A DNA stretch of 64,000 nucleotides from Phycicoccus jejuensis (GTDB lineage Bacteria > Actinomycetota > Actinomycetes > Actinomycetales > Dermatophilaceae): assembly GCF_000720925.1 (NCBI RefSeq), contig NZ_JOEE01000001.1, positions 434,001 to 498,000 on the forward strand, written 5' to 3'. Positions 52,113-59,105 of the stretch are shown piece after piece. The notes below the pieces were generated by a model. That model worked only from the letters and a program-made list of their open reading frames with translations. It searched no databases and was not told the origin of the DNA. The position numbers and the translations under genes are program-made. How positions within the stretch are numbered: the first letter of the stretch is position 1; each line of letters opens with the position of its first letter.

Positions 52113-52403
52113 ATGGCAGAGAAGCACACGGCCGGAGCCTTCGACATCCGCAACGTCATCGGTGGCCTCCTCGCGATCTACGGCGTGATCCTCACGGCCA
52201 TGGGGATCTTCGCCGACCCCGAGACCGACAAGACGGGCGGGCCGAACGCCAACCTCTGGGCGGGTCTCGCCCTGCTCGTCGTCGGGCTCGGGTTCGTCGC
52301 CTGGTCCCGGCTGCGGCCGGTGGTGGTCCCGGAGGACGTGGAGCCCGTCACCGACGACCCCACCCGTCCGGCGCCCAAGAAGCGCCCGCGCGCCGGGCAC
52401 TGA
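52113..52403 (+). CDS. Small two-helix membrane protein next to SSS symporter
   Basis: A 96-residue protein: FDIRNVIGGLLAIYGVILTAMGIF (helix 1), a loop with DPETDKTGGPNANLW, helix 2 AGLALLVVGLGFVAWSRL and a basic tail ending KKRPRAGH. It occurs, in my recollection, beside similar symporters in actinobacteria and may be a subunit. A GGGAG site precedes ATG 52113. Not related in sequence to DUF485. Confidence 0.7.
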   Translation: MAEKHTAGAFDIRNVIGGLLAIYGVILTAMGIFADPETDKTGGPNANLWAGLALLVVGLGFVAWSRLRPVVVPEDVEPVTDDPTRPAPKKRPRAGH

Positions 52404-52406
52404 GCC

Positions 52407-53117
52407 GTGGGTGGCGCGACGAGGGTCGGTGAGGTGCCGGCCCACCTGGCCGTCCCCGCGGGCGAGGGCCCGTGGCCGGGGCTCGTGCTCGTCCACGAGG
52501 CCTTCGGGCTCGACGGGAACATGCGCGTCCTGGCGGACCGGATGGCCGGGGCGGGGTTCCTCACCCTGGCCCCCGACCTCTTCTCGCGCGGGCGCCGCTC
52601 GGCGTGCCTCCGGGCGACCTTCACGGCGCTGCGGCGCGGCCACGGGCCGGCGTTCGACGACGTCGAGGCCGCCCGCGCGCAGCTGGTCGGTGACGAGCGC
52701 TGCACCGGCCGGGTCGGCGTCATCGGCTTCTGCATGGGCGGGGCCTTCGCGCTCGCCCTCGCGCCGCGCCCCGGGTGGGACGCCGCGTCGGTCAACTACG
52801 GGATGCTCCCGAGCACGCCGGACGCCCTCGACGGTGCCTGCCCGGTCGTCGCGAGCTACGGCGGCCGCGACCGCAGCCTGAGCGGCGCCGCCGAGAGGCT
52901 CGAGGTGGCCCTGGCGGCCCGCGGGGTGCCGCACGACGTCCGCGAGTACCCGGGCGCGGGGCACTCCTTCCTCAACCCCACCGACTCGGCGCCGTGGTGG
53001 ATGGCCCCGGTGACGCGCCTGGTCCTGCACGCGGGGCCCGACCCCGTCGCGGCCTCCGACGCCTGGGAGCGCATCGACGCCTTCCTCGCCGAGCACCTCG
53101 GCGCCCCGGCGCGCTAG
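52407..53117 (+). CDS. Dienelactone hydrolase family protein
   Basis: A 236-residue alpha/beta hydrolase of the DLH family: VLVHEAFGLDGNMRVLADRMA, nucleophile elbow GFCMGG with catalytic Cys, acid in SYGGRDRS and His in GAGHSF. DLHs open dienelactones in chlorocatechol breakdown, but many act on other small esters. GTG 52407 lies four bases after the previous stop. Its TAG stop is shared, as the CTAG palindrome, with the convergent next gene. Confidence 0.85.
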   Translation: MGGATRVGEVPAHLAVPAGEGPWPGLVLVHEAFGLDGNMRVLADRMAGAGFLTLAPDLFSRGRRSACLRATFTALRRGHGPAFDDVEAARAQLVGDERCTGRVGVIGFCMGGAFALALAPRPGWDAASVNYGMLPSTPDALDGACPVVASYGGRDRSLSGAAERLEVALAARGVPHDVREYPGAGHSFLNPTDSAPWWMAPVTRLVLHAGPDPVAASDAWERIDAFLAEHLGAPAR

Positions 53118-53890
53118 ACGACGCGGCCCCGGTCCACCCAGCGGGGAAGGAGGCCGTCCGGGTCCTCGACGACGCCGCCGCGGTTCCACAGGGCCAGGTG
53201 CAGGTCGACCGCCGGACCGGCCAGCGACGCCGCGCCGTCCGGCGCCCCGACGCCGGGCGTGAGCCGTCCGGTGGTCGTGGCGTCGGTGCCCACGCCGACG
53301 AGCCACCGGTCGCCGGTGTCCGCGGCCGAGACGAGCGCCTCGTACGGGTCGCCCTCCGCGCGAGGGCCCCTGCCGCGCCGCGGCCAGAAGCCGACGAGGA
53401 GCTCGTCGACCGCGTCGGCCGCCACCGCGGGGGTCCACCAGGCGTCGGCCGCCGTCGGTGCCCGCCCCTCGCGGGCGGCGAGCACGTCGAGCGCGTGCAC
53501 CGCGGTCTCGTGGTGCTGACGCCGGGCCCAGAACAGGCGGGCCGGCGGCGCCTCGCGCAGGAAGGTGAAGGCCTCCAGGTCGTCCGGCGCGTCGTCGAGC
53601 GTCGCCAGCAGCTCGTCGGCGCCCGCGCGCAGCCAGGCCGTCACGTCCGGTGCGGCGCGCCCCTCCGGCTCGAGGTCCGGGATGTCGACCGTGCGCGGGT
53701 CGCCGCCGCGCAGCATGGCCGTCGCCCACCGGTGCACGGCACCCTGGTGCACCAGCAGGTCACCGACGGTCCAGTCGGGGCAGGTGGGGACGGCGGCTCC
53801 CGGGTCCGTCTCGCCCGCCCACCGCACGAGGCGGTCGGTGGCCTCTGCGAGCCCGGCGAGGTGGGTGTCGAGGTCGACGGCGGCGGTCAC
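53114..53890 (-). CDS. Mycothiol-dependent maleylpyruvate isomerase-fold protein
   Basis: A 258-residue DinB/MDMPI-fold protein. The N-terminal metal-binding module has VPTCPDWTVGDLLVHQGAVHRWA and FWARRQHHETAVHALD, with the three His positions of MDMPI; a C-terminal SCP2-like part follows (AVDLHLALWNR). It indicates a mycothiol-using actinobacterium. Substrate unknown. GTG 53890 follows CACACT (53902-53897) by six bases. It overlaps the DLH gene by four bases at their 3' ends. Confidence 0.82.
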   Translation of the reverse strand: MTAAVDLDTHLAGLAEATDRLVRWAGETDPGAAVPTCPDWTVGDLLVHQGAVHRWATAMLRGGDPRTVDIPDLEPEGRAAPDVTAWLRAGADELLATLDDAPDDLEAFTFLREAPPARLFWARRQHHETAVHALDVLAAREGRAPTAADAWWTPAVAADAVDELLVGFWPRRGRGPRAEGDPYEALVSAADTGDRWLVGVGTDATTTGRLTPGVGAPDGAASLAGPAVDLHLALWNRGGVVEDPDGLLPRWVDRGRVV

Positions 53891-53896
53891 CGCGCC

Positions 53897-53902
53897 AGTG
53901 TG
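53897..53902 (-). promoter_or_regulatory. Candidate -10 (CACACT), leaderless MDMPI-like gene
   Basis: Minus-strand CACACT six bases before GTG 53890, the same hexamer as in front of crp. Confidence 0.4.
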
Positions 53903-53939
53903 CCGCTGCGCCGGGCGCCGGCGCGAGGGGGCGTCCGGC

Positions 53940-54743
53940 TCAGGCGAACTGCCAGGAGCGCTTGCTCAGGCCGAACCAGAACCCGTCGATGACGCTCGTC
54001 CCGGCGGTGTCGCCGTGGACCGACGCCGCACCGAGCGCGACGTAGAGCGGGGCCCAGTGCTCGGTGCGCGGGTGGGCCTCGCGGGCCGCGGGGGCCTTGG
54101 CGAGGAAGTCGAGGACGGCGTCGACGTCACCGGCCGCGACCGTCTCGGCGGCCCAGTGGTCGAACTCCGCGGACGGCGTGGGTGGCGCCGCGTCGGACCC
54201 GGCGCGCGGGTCGAACCAGCCGAGGTTGTGCGTCGTGAAGCCCGACCCGACGATGAGCACGTTCTCGTCGCGCAACGGGGCGAGGCGCCGGCCGAGGTCG
54301 AAGAGGCGGTGCGGGTCGAGGGTCGGCATCGAGAGCTGGACGACCGGCACGTCGGCGTCGGGGTACATCTCCTTGAGCGGGACGTACGCGCCGTGGTCGA
54401 GGCCGCGGGTCGGGTCCTGGTGCAGCGTCTCGCCGGCCGGGGCGAGCAGCCGGGCCACGGACCGGGCGACCTCGGGCGCGCCCGGGGCGTCGTAGGTGAC
54501 GTCGTAGTAGCGCTGCGGGAAGCCCCAGAAGTCGTAGGTGAGCGGCACGTCGCCGCTCGTGGCCGACACCGAGACGGGCGCCTGCTCCCAGTGGGCCGAG
54601 ACCATGAGGACGGCGTCCGGGCGGGGGAGGTCCGACGACCAGCCGGCCAGCTGCGAGGTCCACAGGGCGTCATCCGCCAGGGGCGGGGCGCCGTGGCTGA
54701 GGTAGAGCACGGGCGGGCGGCTCGACGCGGTGGTGTCGGTCAT
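53940..54743 (-). CDS. Extradiol ring-cleavage dioxygenase, LigB/DODA (YgiD) family
   Basis: A 267-residue class III extradiol dioxygenase. Metal ligands fit LYLSHGAPPLADD, VSAHWEQAP and GSGFTTHNLGWF. Members open catechols such as DOPA; the physiological substrate here is unknown. ATG 54743 follows GAGGAG; an upstream ATG (54773) would lie inside the operator. The palindrome GTTGAA-CA-TTCAAC at 54765 suggests control by a MarR-type repressor, as for many quinone/catechol-responsive dioxygenases, but no such regulator is in the window. Confidence 0.86.
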   Translation of the reverse strand: MTDTTASSRPPVLYLSHGAPPLADDALWTSQLAGWSSDLPRPDAVLMVSAHWEQAPVSVSATSGDVPLTYDFWGFPQRYYDVTYDAPGAPEVARSVARLLAPAGETLHQDPTRGLDHGAYVPLKEMYPDADVPVVQLSMPTLDPHRLFDLGRRLAPLRDENVLIVGSGFTTHNLGWFDPRAGSDAAPPTPSAEFDHWAAETVAAGDVDAVLDFLAKAPAAREAHPRTEHWAPLYVALGAASVHGDTAGTSVIDGFWFGLSKRSWQFA

Positions 54744-54764
54744 GGCGGTCTCCTCGGACAAGTT

Positions 54765-54778
54765 GTTGAACATTCAAC
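54765..54778. promoter_or_regulatory. MarR-type operator candidate before the dioxygenase
   Basis: GTTGAA-CA-TTCAAC, an AT-rich 14-bp palindrome in a very GC-rich context, 22 bases before the start codon. Confidence 0.6.
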
Positions 54779-54801
54779 CACATGCCGCCCGCCGGTGTTC
54801 C

Positions 54802-55470
54802 CTACTCCGCGTCGTGGACGAGGATCGCGACCTGCGTGCGGTTCTCGAGCCCGAGCTTGGTGAGGATGCGCCCGACGTGCGCCTTGACGGTCGCGACGCT
54901 CAGGTGGAGGGCGCCGCCGATCTCGAGGTTGGTCTGCCCGCGCCCGAGAGCGAGCGCGACCTCACGCTCCCGCTCGGTGAGGGCCGAGAGCGCCCGTCGG
55001 GCCCCGGCGCGCCGGCGCTCCACGACGTCCCCGCCGTCGCGCCCGGCGACCGCCGCGATGAGCGCGGTCGTCGCGCGTGGCGAGAGGGTCGGCTCGCCCG
55101 CCGCCACCGCGTGCACGGCCTCGACGAGGCGGGCCGGCGGCGTGTCCTTGAGGAGGAAGCCGTGCGCGCCGACCCGCAGCGCCCGCAGCACCATCTCGTC
55201 GGCGTCGAAGGTCGTGAGGACGAGCACCTTCGGGGCGTCGGGCAGCGCGAGCAGGTCGCCCGTCGCGGCGATGCCGTCGCGCCGCGGCATCCGGATGTCC
55301 ATGAGGACGACGTCGGGACGCGTGCGGCGCACGAGGTCCGCGGCGTCGGCGCCGTCCGCCGCCTCGCCGACCAGCTCGAGGGCCGGGTCGCCACCGAGGA
55401 TCATCGTCAGGCCGGCGCGCACCAGCGGGTCGTCGTCGACGAGGGCGACCCGGACGGTGGCGGTGCTCAT
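54802..55470 (-). CDS. NarL/LuxR-type response regulator (DesR-like)
   Basis: A 222-residue regulator: receiver with VDDDPLVRAGL, phospho-Asp in VVLMDIRMPRRDG, VLTTFDADE and the conserved Lys in LLKDTPP; output HTH LTEREREVALALGRGQTNLEIGGALHLSVATVKAHVGRILTKL split in the usual LuxR manner. ATG 55470 overlaps the kinase stop (ATGA). Its likely target is the GTAGACC palindrome at 56717 between the kinase and the ABC operon. Confidence 0.9.
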   Translation of the reverse strand: MSTATVRVALVDDDPLVRAGLTMILGGDPALELVGEAADGADAADLVRRTRPDVVLMDIRMPRRDGIAATGDLLALPDAPKVLVLTTFDADEMVLRALRVGAHGFLLKDTPPARLVEAVHAVAAGEPTLSPRATTALIAAVAGRDGGDVVERRRAGARRALSALTEREREVALALGRGQTNLEIGGALHLSVATVKAHVGRILTKLGLENRTQVAILVHDAE

Positions 55471-56648
55471 GCCGCCCACGGTAGCGAGGCCCGCACGACG
55501 AACCGGCCGTCCTCCGGCCCGTGCCGCAGCACCCCGCCGAGGAGGTCGACGCGCTCGTGGAGGCCGAGCAGCCCGAGCCCGGCCCCGGGCAGCGCCGCCC
55601 CGGCGCCCAGCGGCACGGGGTTGCTGACGACGACCTCGACCGCGCGCCCCGCCCGCCCCTCGATCGAGACGGTGACCGGGCACCCGGGGGCGTGCTTGCG
55701 CGCGTTGGTCAGCGCCTCCTGCACGAGCCGGTAGACCGTCCGGCCGGTCGTCGCCGGGACCTCGTCCTCGGTCCGGTCCTCGAAGGTGAGGCGGGTCCCG
55801 GCGGCCCGGGCCTCGGCGACGAGGTCGGGCAGGTCGGTGAGCCCCGGCTGCGGCCGTTCCGGCGCGAGGGTGGCGTCGACGGCGTCGGCGCGCAGCACCC
55901 CGAGGACGTCGCGCAGGTCGCGCAGCGCCAGGTGCGCGTTCTCCTCGATGGTGCGCGCGGCCTCCGCCTGCTGCTCGGGCGCCAGGTCGGTCCGGTAGGT
56001 CAGCGCACCCGCGTGCATCGCGACGAGGCTGATGCGGTGGGCGAGGACGTCGTGCATCTCGCGGGCGATGCGGGTCCGCTCGGCGGACCGGGCCGCCGCG
56101 ACGCGGGCCTGCTGCTCCCGCTCGCTCGTCTCGGCCCGGTCCCGGAGGGTGACGAGGTGGTCGCGGTCGGTGCCCACGGACCACCCGACGGCGAGCACGA
56201 CCGCGACGAAGAGGGACACGACCAGCGCGGCGGCCCAGAGGGGCAGCGGGCTCGGTTCCGGGTACACGGCCTCGAAGACGAGCGCGGCCACGACCGTGGT
56301 GCCGCCGACGAGGAGCAGCTCGCGAGGGCGGCGCCGGGTGGCGAGCGAGCAGAGGGCCAGCGTCGCCGGCCCGAAGGCCATCGGCGAGACGGCGGTCAGC
56401 GCGGCCGTCGCGAGCGCGACCGGCAGCGGCAGCCGACGCCGCGCGACGACGACGAGGACGACGAGGAGCAGGCAGAGCACGGGGTCGCCGACGAGCACCC
56501 AGACGGTCAGTGGGTGCTCCTCGAACCCGGCGTCCTCGAGCGACTCGAGCGTGAGGACCCAGAGGGTGAGGCTCGCCAGCAGGACGACGACGACGCGCCA
56601 CGCGTGGCCCCACCAGGAGAGGCGGGGGACGGGCGTCGCAGGAGGCAT
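55467..56648 (-). CDS. DesK/LiaS-like sensor histidine kinase (HisKA_3)
   Basis: A 393-residue kinase with an N-terminal set of about five helices (15-165), a coiled dimer stem, the HisKA_3 box ERTRIAREMHDVLAHRISLV with phospho-His, and an ATPase with LVQEALTNARKHAPG and GAGLGLLGLHERVDLLGG. ATG 56648 lies six bases after TAGAGT (56660-56655), a leaderless start. Membrane or envelope stress sensing, feeding the divergent ABC exporter, is the usual job for this gene arrangement. Confidence 0.9.
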   Translation of the reverse strand: MPPATPVPRLSWWGHAWRVVVVLLASLTLWVLTLESLEDAGFEEHPLTVWVLVGDPVLCLLLVVLVVVARRRLPLPVALATAALTAVSPMAFGPATLALCSLATRRRPRELLLVGGTTVVAALVFEAVYPEPSPLPLWAAALVVSLFVAVVLAVGWSVGTDRDHLVTLRDRAETSEREQQARVAAARSAERTRIAREMHDVLAHRISLVAMHAGALTYRTDLAPEQQAEAARTIEENAHLALRDLRDVLGVLRADAVDATLAPERPQPGLTDLPDLVAEARAAGTRLTFEDRTEDEVPATTGRTVYRLVQEALTNARKHAPGCPVTVSIEGRAGRAVEVVVSNPVPLGAGAALPGAGLGLLGLHERVDLLGGVLRHGPEDGRFVVRASLPWAA

Positions 56649-56654
56649 CCGGCC

Positions 56655-56660
56655 ACTCTA
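56655..56660 (-). promoter_or_regulatory. -10 element TAGAGT, leaderless sensor kinase
   Basis: Minus-strand TAGAGT six bases before ATG 56648. Confidence 0.55.
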
Positions 56661-56716
56661 GGAGCGGCCGGACGGTCGCCGCGTCGGCCGGAGGTCCACC
56701 CCGGTCCCCCACGGAT

Positions 56717-56732
56717 GTAGACCGAGGTCTAC
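56717..56732. promoter_or_regulatory. Palindromic operator GTAGACC-GA-GGTCTAC
   Basis: A perfect 7-bp inverted repeat with a 2-bp centre in the 141-bp divergent region between the kinase gene and the ABC operon. A NarL-type dimer site is the natural reading. Confidence 0.7.
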
Positions 56733-56789
56733 CCCGGAGCAGACCGCCGGGCGATGCGGCGCACCCCGGCCCGCGCCGAGGCTGGAGCC

Positions 56790-57683
56790 ATGATCAGAGT
56801 CGAGAACCTCACCAAGCGCTACGGCCGCGTCACGGCCGTCGACGGCGTCACCTTCGAGGTCCGGGCGGGGTCGGTCACCGGCTTCCTCGGCCCCAACGGC
56901 GCCGGCAAGTCCACCGTCATGCGGATGCTCACCGGCCTCACCCCGCCGACGAGCGGGCGCGCCACCGTCCTCGGTCGCGACTACCGCGACCTCGTCGACC
57001 CGGGCTCCCGCGTCGGCGTCATGCTCGACGCGTCGGCCCAGCACCCCGGCCGCACCGGGCGCGAGGCGCTCGTCCTCGCCGCGCTGACGATCGGCGTCCC
57101 GCGCAGCCGCGTCGACGACGTCCTGCGGCTCGTCGGGCTGAGCGACGACGAGGCCGGCCGGCGCGTGCGCACCTACTCCCTCGGGATGCGCCAGCGCCTC
57201 GGCCTCGCCGGGGCCTTCCTCGGCGAGCCGGAGGTGCTCGTCCTCGACGAGCCCGCCAACGGCCTCGACCCCCAGGGCATCCACTGGATGCGCACCCTGC
57301 TGCGCGGCTTCGCCGACCGCGGGGGCGCGGTGCTGCTCTCCTCGCACCTGCTCCACGAGGTGCAGGCCGTCGCCGACGACGTCGTCGTCATCGGCCGCGG
57401 CCGGGTCGTCGCCAGCGGTGCGGTCGCCGAGCTCGTCGCCGGCGAGGGCACCCGCGTCTCCTCCGAGGACGACGCCGCGCTCGCCGCGGCCCTCGAGGCC
57501 GCCGGGCACGACGCGACCCGGACGCCCGAGGGGGTGGTCGTCGACGTCGAGCCCGCCGTGGTGGGCCGCACGGCGCTCGCCGCGGGGGTGGTCGTCACCG
57601 ACCTGCGCCCGCACGGCGCCCAGGGCCTCGAGGAGCTCTTCCTGCGGCTGACCGCCGACGACGCGCGGGAGGTGGCGGCGTGA
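56790..57683 (+). CDS. ABC transporter ATP-binding protein
   Basis: A 297-residue NBD: Walker A GPNGAGKST, signature YSLGMRQRLGLAGAF, Walker B VLVLDEPANGLD and H-loop LLSSHLLHEV. The C-terminal 80 residues are the regulatory extension of drug/lantibiotic-type exporters, ending LEELFLRLTAD. ATG 56790 lies six bases after GAGGCT (56778-56783). It overlaps the permease gene (GTGA). Divergent from, and presumably controlled by, the adjacent two-component system. Confidence 0.9.
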   Translation: MIRVENLTKRYGRVTAVDGVTFEVRAGSVTGFLGPNGAGKSTVMRMLTGLTPPTSGRATVLGRDYRDLVDPGSRVGVMLDASAQHPGRTGREALVLAALTIGVPRSRVDDVLRLVGLSDDEAGRRVRTYSLGMRQRLGLAGAFLGEPEVLVLDEPANGLDPQGIHWMRTLLRGFADRGGAVLLSSHLLHEVQAVADDVVVIGRGRVVASGAVAELVAGEGTRVSSEDDAALAAALEAAGHDATRTPEGVVVDVEPAVVGRTALAAGVVVTDLRPHGAQGLEELFLRLTADDAREVAA

Positions 57684-58489
57684 GCACCGTGACCCGCACC
57701 CCCGAGGCGCCGTCGCCTGCCGCGTCCCCGGCGCCGGGCCGCACCGGGCGGCCCGGGGTCCCGCTCGCGCGGCTCGTGCGCGTCGAGGTCCGCAAGCTCG
57801 TCGACACCCGGGCCGGCCGCTGGCTGCTCGGTGTGACCGCCGGGATCGCCGTCGCCCTCGTCGTCGCGTTCCTCGTCTGGGGCTCGGCGAAGGACTCGGG
57901 CTACGCGGGCCTGCTCGGGCTGGCCGCGTTGCCGCTCTCGGTCCTCCTGCCGGTCCTCGGCATCATGGCGGCCACGGCCGAGTGGTCGCAGCGCACCGGG
58001 CTCGTGACCTTCGCCCTCGAGCCGCACCGCGGCCGGGTCGTGGCGGCCAAGGCGCTCGCGTCCGTCGTCCTCGGCCTCGTCGTCCTCGCGACGACGGCCG
58101 CCGCGGTGGCGCTGGCCCGGCTCGTCGGCTCGTTCGTCCGGGACGGGGCCACCGAGTGGCGCGTGCCCGGTGCGCTCGCCCTCGGGCTTGCGCTCGCGCT
58201 CCTGGTCTTCCTCGTGCAGGGCGTCGGGTTCGGGCTGCTCTTCCTCAACACGCCGCTGGCCATCGCCGCGTCGTTCGTCCTGCCGGTGGCCCTGAGCATC
58301 GTCGGCGGGCTCACCGAGGGGGCGCAGCGGGTGACCGCGTGGGTCGACCTCTCGCTCGTCACCGAGCCGCTCATGGCCGGGACGATGCGGGGCGAGGACT
58401 GGGCGCACCTGGGCACCTCGGTCCTCGTCTGGGTGGTCCTGCCGTTCGCCGTCGGCACCTGGCGGGTGACCCACAAGGAGATCGCCTGA
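57680..58489 (+). CDS. ABC transporter permease (ABC-2 type)
   Basis: A 269-residue permease with six predicted helices beginning WLLGVTAGIAVALVVAFLVW and preceded by an LVRVEVRKLVDTRAG cytoplasmic segment typical of ABC-2 permeases; the end reads WRVTHKEIA. GTG 57680 overlaps the ATPase stop. It presumably exports an antibiotic, lipid or peptide sensed by the neighbouring kinase. A hairpin ends the operon. Confidence 0.85.
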   Translation: MSTVTRTPEAPSPAASPAPGRTGRPGVPLARLVRVEVRKLVDTRAGRWLLGVTAGIAVALVVAFLVWGSAKDSGYAGLLGLAALPLSVLLPVLGIMAATAEWSQRTGLVTFALEPHRGRVVAAKALASVVLGLVVLATTAAAVALARLVGSFVRDGATEWRVPGALALGLALALLVFLVQGVGFGLLFLNTPLAIAASFVLPVALSIVGGLTEGAQRVTAWVDLSLVTEPLMAGTMRGEDWAHLGTSVLVWVVLPFAVGTWRVTHKEIA

Positions 58490-58494
58490 GAGGT

Positions 58495-58538
58495 CGGCGC
58501 GGGTCGCGTCGCGGGTTTCCGCGAAACGACCCGCGCCG
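58495..58538 (+). terminator. Terminator hairpin after the ABC permease
   Basis: CGGCGCGGGTCG (58495-58506) pairs with 58527-58538; CGCGG/CCGCG adds an inner stem. It starts six bases after the stop. Confidence 0.7.
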
Positions 58539-58613
58539 CCCCCGTCGCGTGCCCTAGCGTGAGGGGTACCGGTCGGGCTTGTAGGGGGCCCGGCCTCGCC
58601 GAAAGAGCACCTC

Positions 58614-58970
58614 GTGACCGACCAGCTGCAGCGTCCCGCGCCGTCCACGACCACCGAGCACGTCACGAGGGGCCTCGCGCTGGCCCTCGTCGCGGTCACG
58701 TCCTCGTCCGCCGCCGCGGTGACGCTGCGGGGGCTGCCGTCCGTCGTGCCGCTCGTCGCGGTCCTCGTCGCCGTCGCGGCCTGCGTGGCCTACACGCTCG
58801 GCGCCGGCACCGCCCCCCGCCGCGGGATCTCCGCGCTGCTCGTGGTCGTCGCCGCCGGGCTCTGGGCCCTGGGCTGGGCGACCGCCGGCACCAGCCCCGT
58901 CCAGACGCTCGTCATCGGCCTCGTCGCCGCCGCGGCCGTCCTCGCGCAGCTGCACCGCAGCCACCGCTGA
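58614..58970 (+). CDS. Hypothetical membrane protein
   Basis: A 118-residue protein with about four hydrophobic segments (GLALALVAVTSSSAAAVTL; VVPLVAVLVAVAACVAYTLG; GISALLVVVAAGLWALGWA; TLVIGLVAAAAVLAQL). No family recognised. GTG 58614 has a weak AAAGAG site; TAGCGT at 58555-58560 is a likely -10, giving a leader of about 47 bases. It stands alone before topA. Confidence 0.6.
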   Translation: MTDQLQRPAPSTTTEHVTRGLALALVAVTSSSAAAVTLRGLPSVVPLVAVLVAVAACVAYTLGAGTAPRRGISALLVVVAAGLWALGWATAGTSPVQTLVIGLVAAAAVLAQLHRSHR

Positions 58971-59029
58971 CGCCTCACCGGCGCCGCGCCGCCGGTGACC
59001 CGGGTGTGCGACGGGACGCCTGCGGGCGC

Positions 59030-59035
59030 TACCGT
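59030..59035 (+). promoter_or_regulatory. Candidate -10 (TACCGT) of topA
   Basis: TACCGT giving a start near 59042 and a leader of about 64 bases ending GGTGTGAGGC before ATG 59106. Confidence 0.4.
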
Positions 59036-59105
59036 CGGGCCGTCACCACGTCCGAGCAGCGACGAATCCGCTGCACGTGGCCGACGGAACAGGCAGGTGT
59101 GAGGC

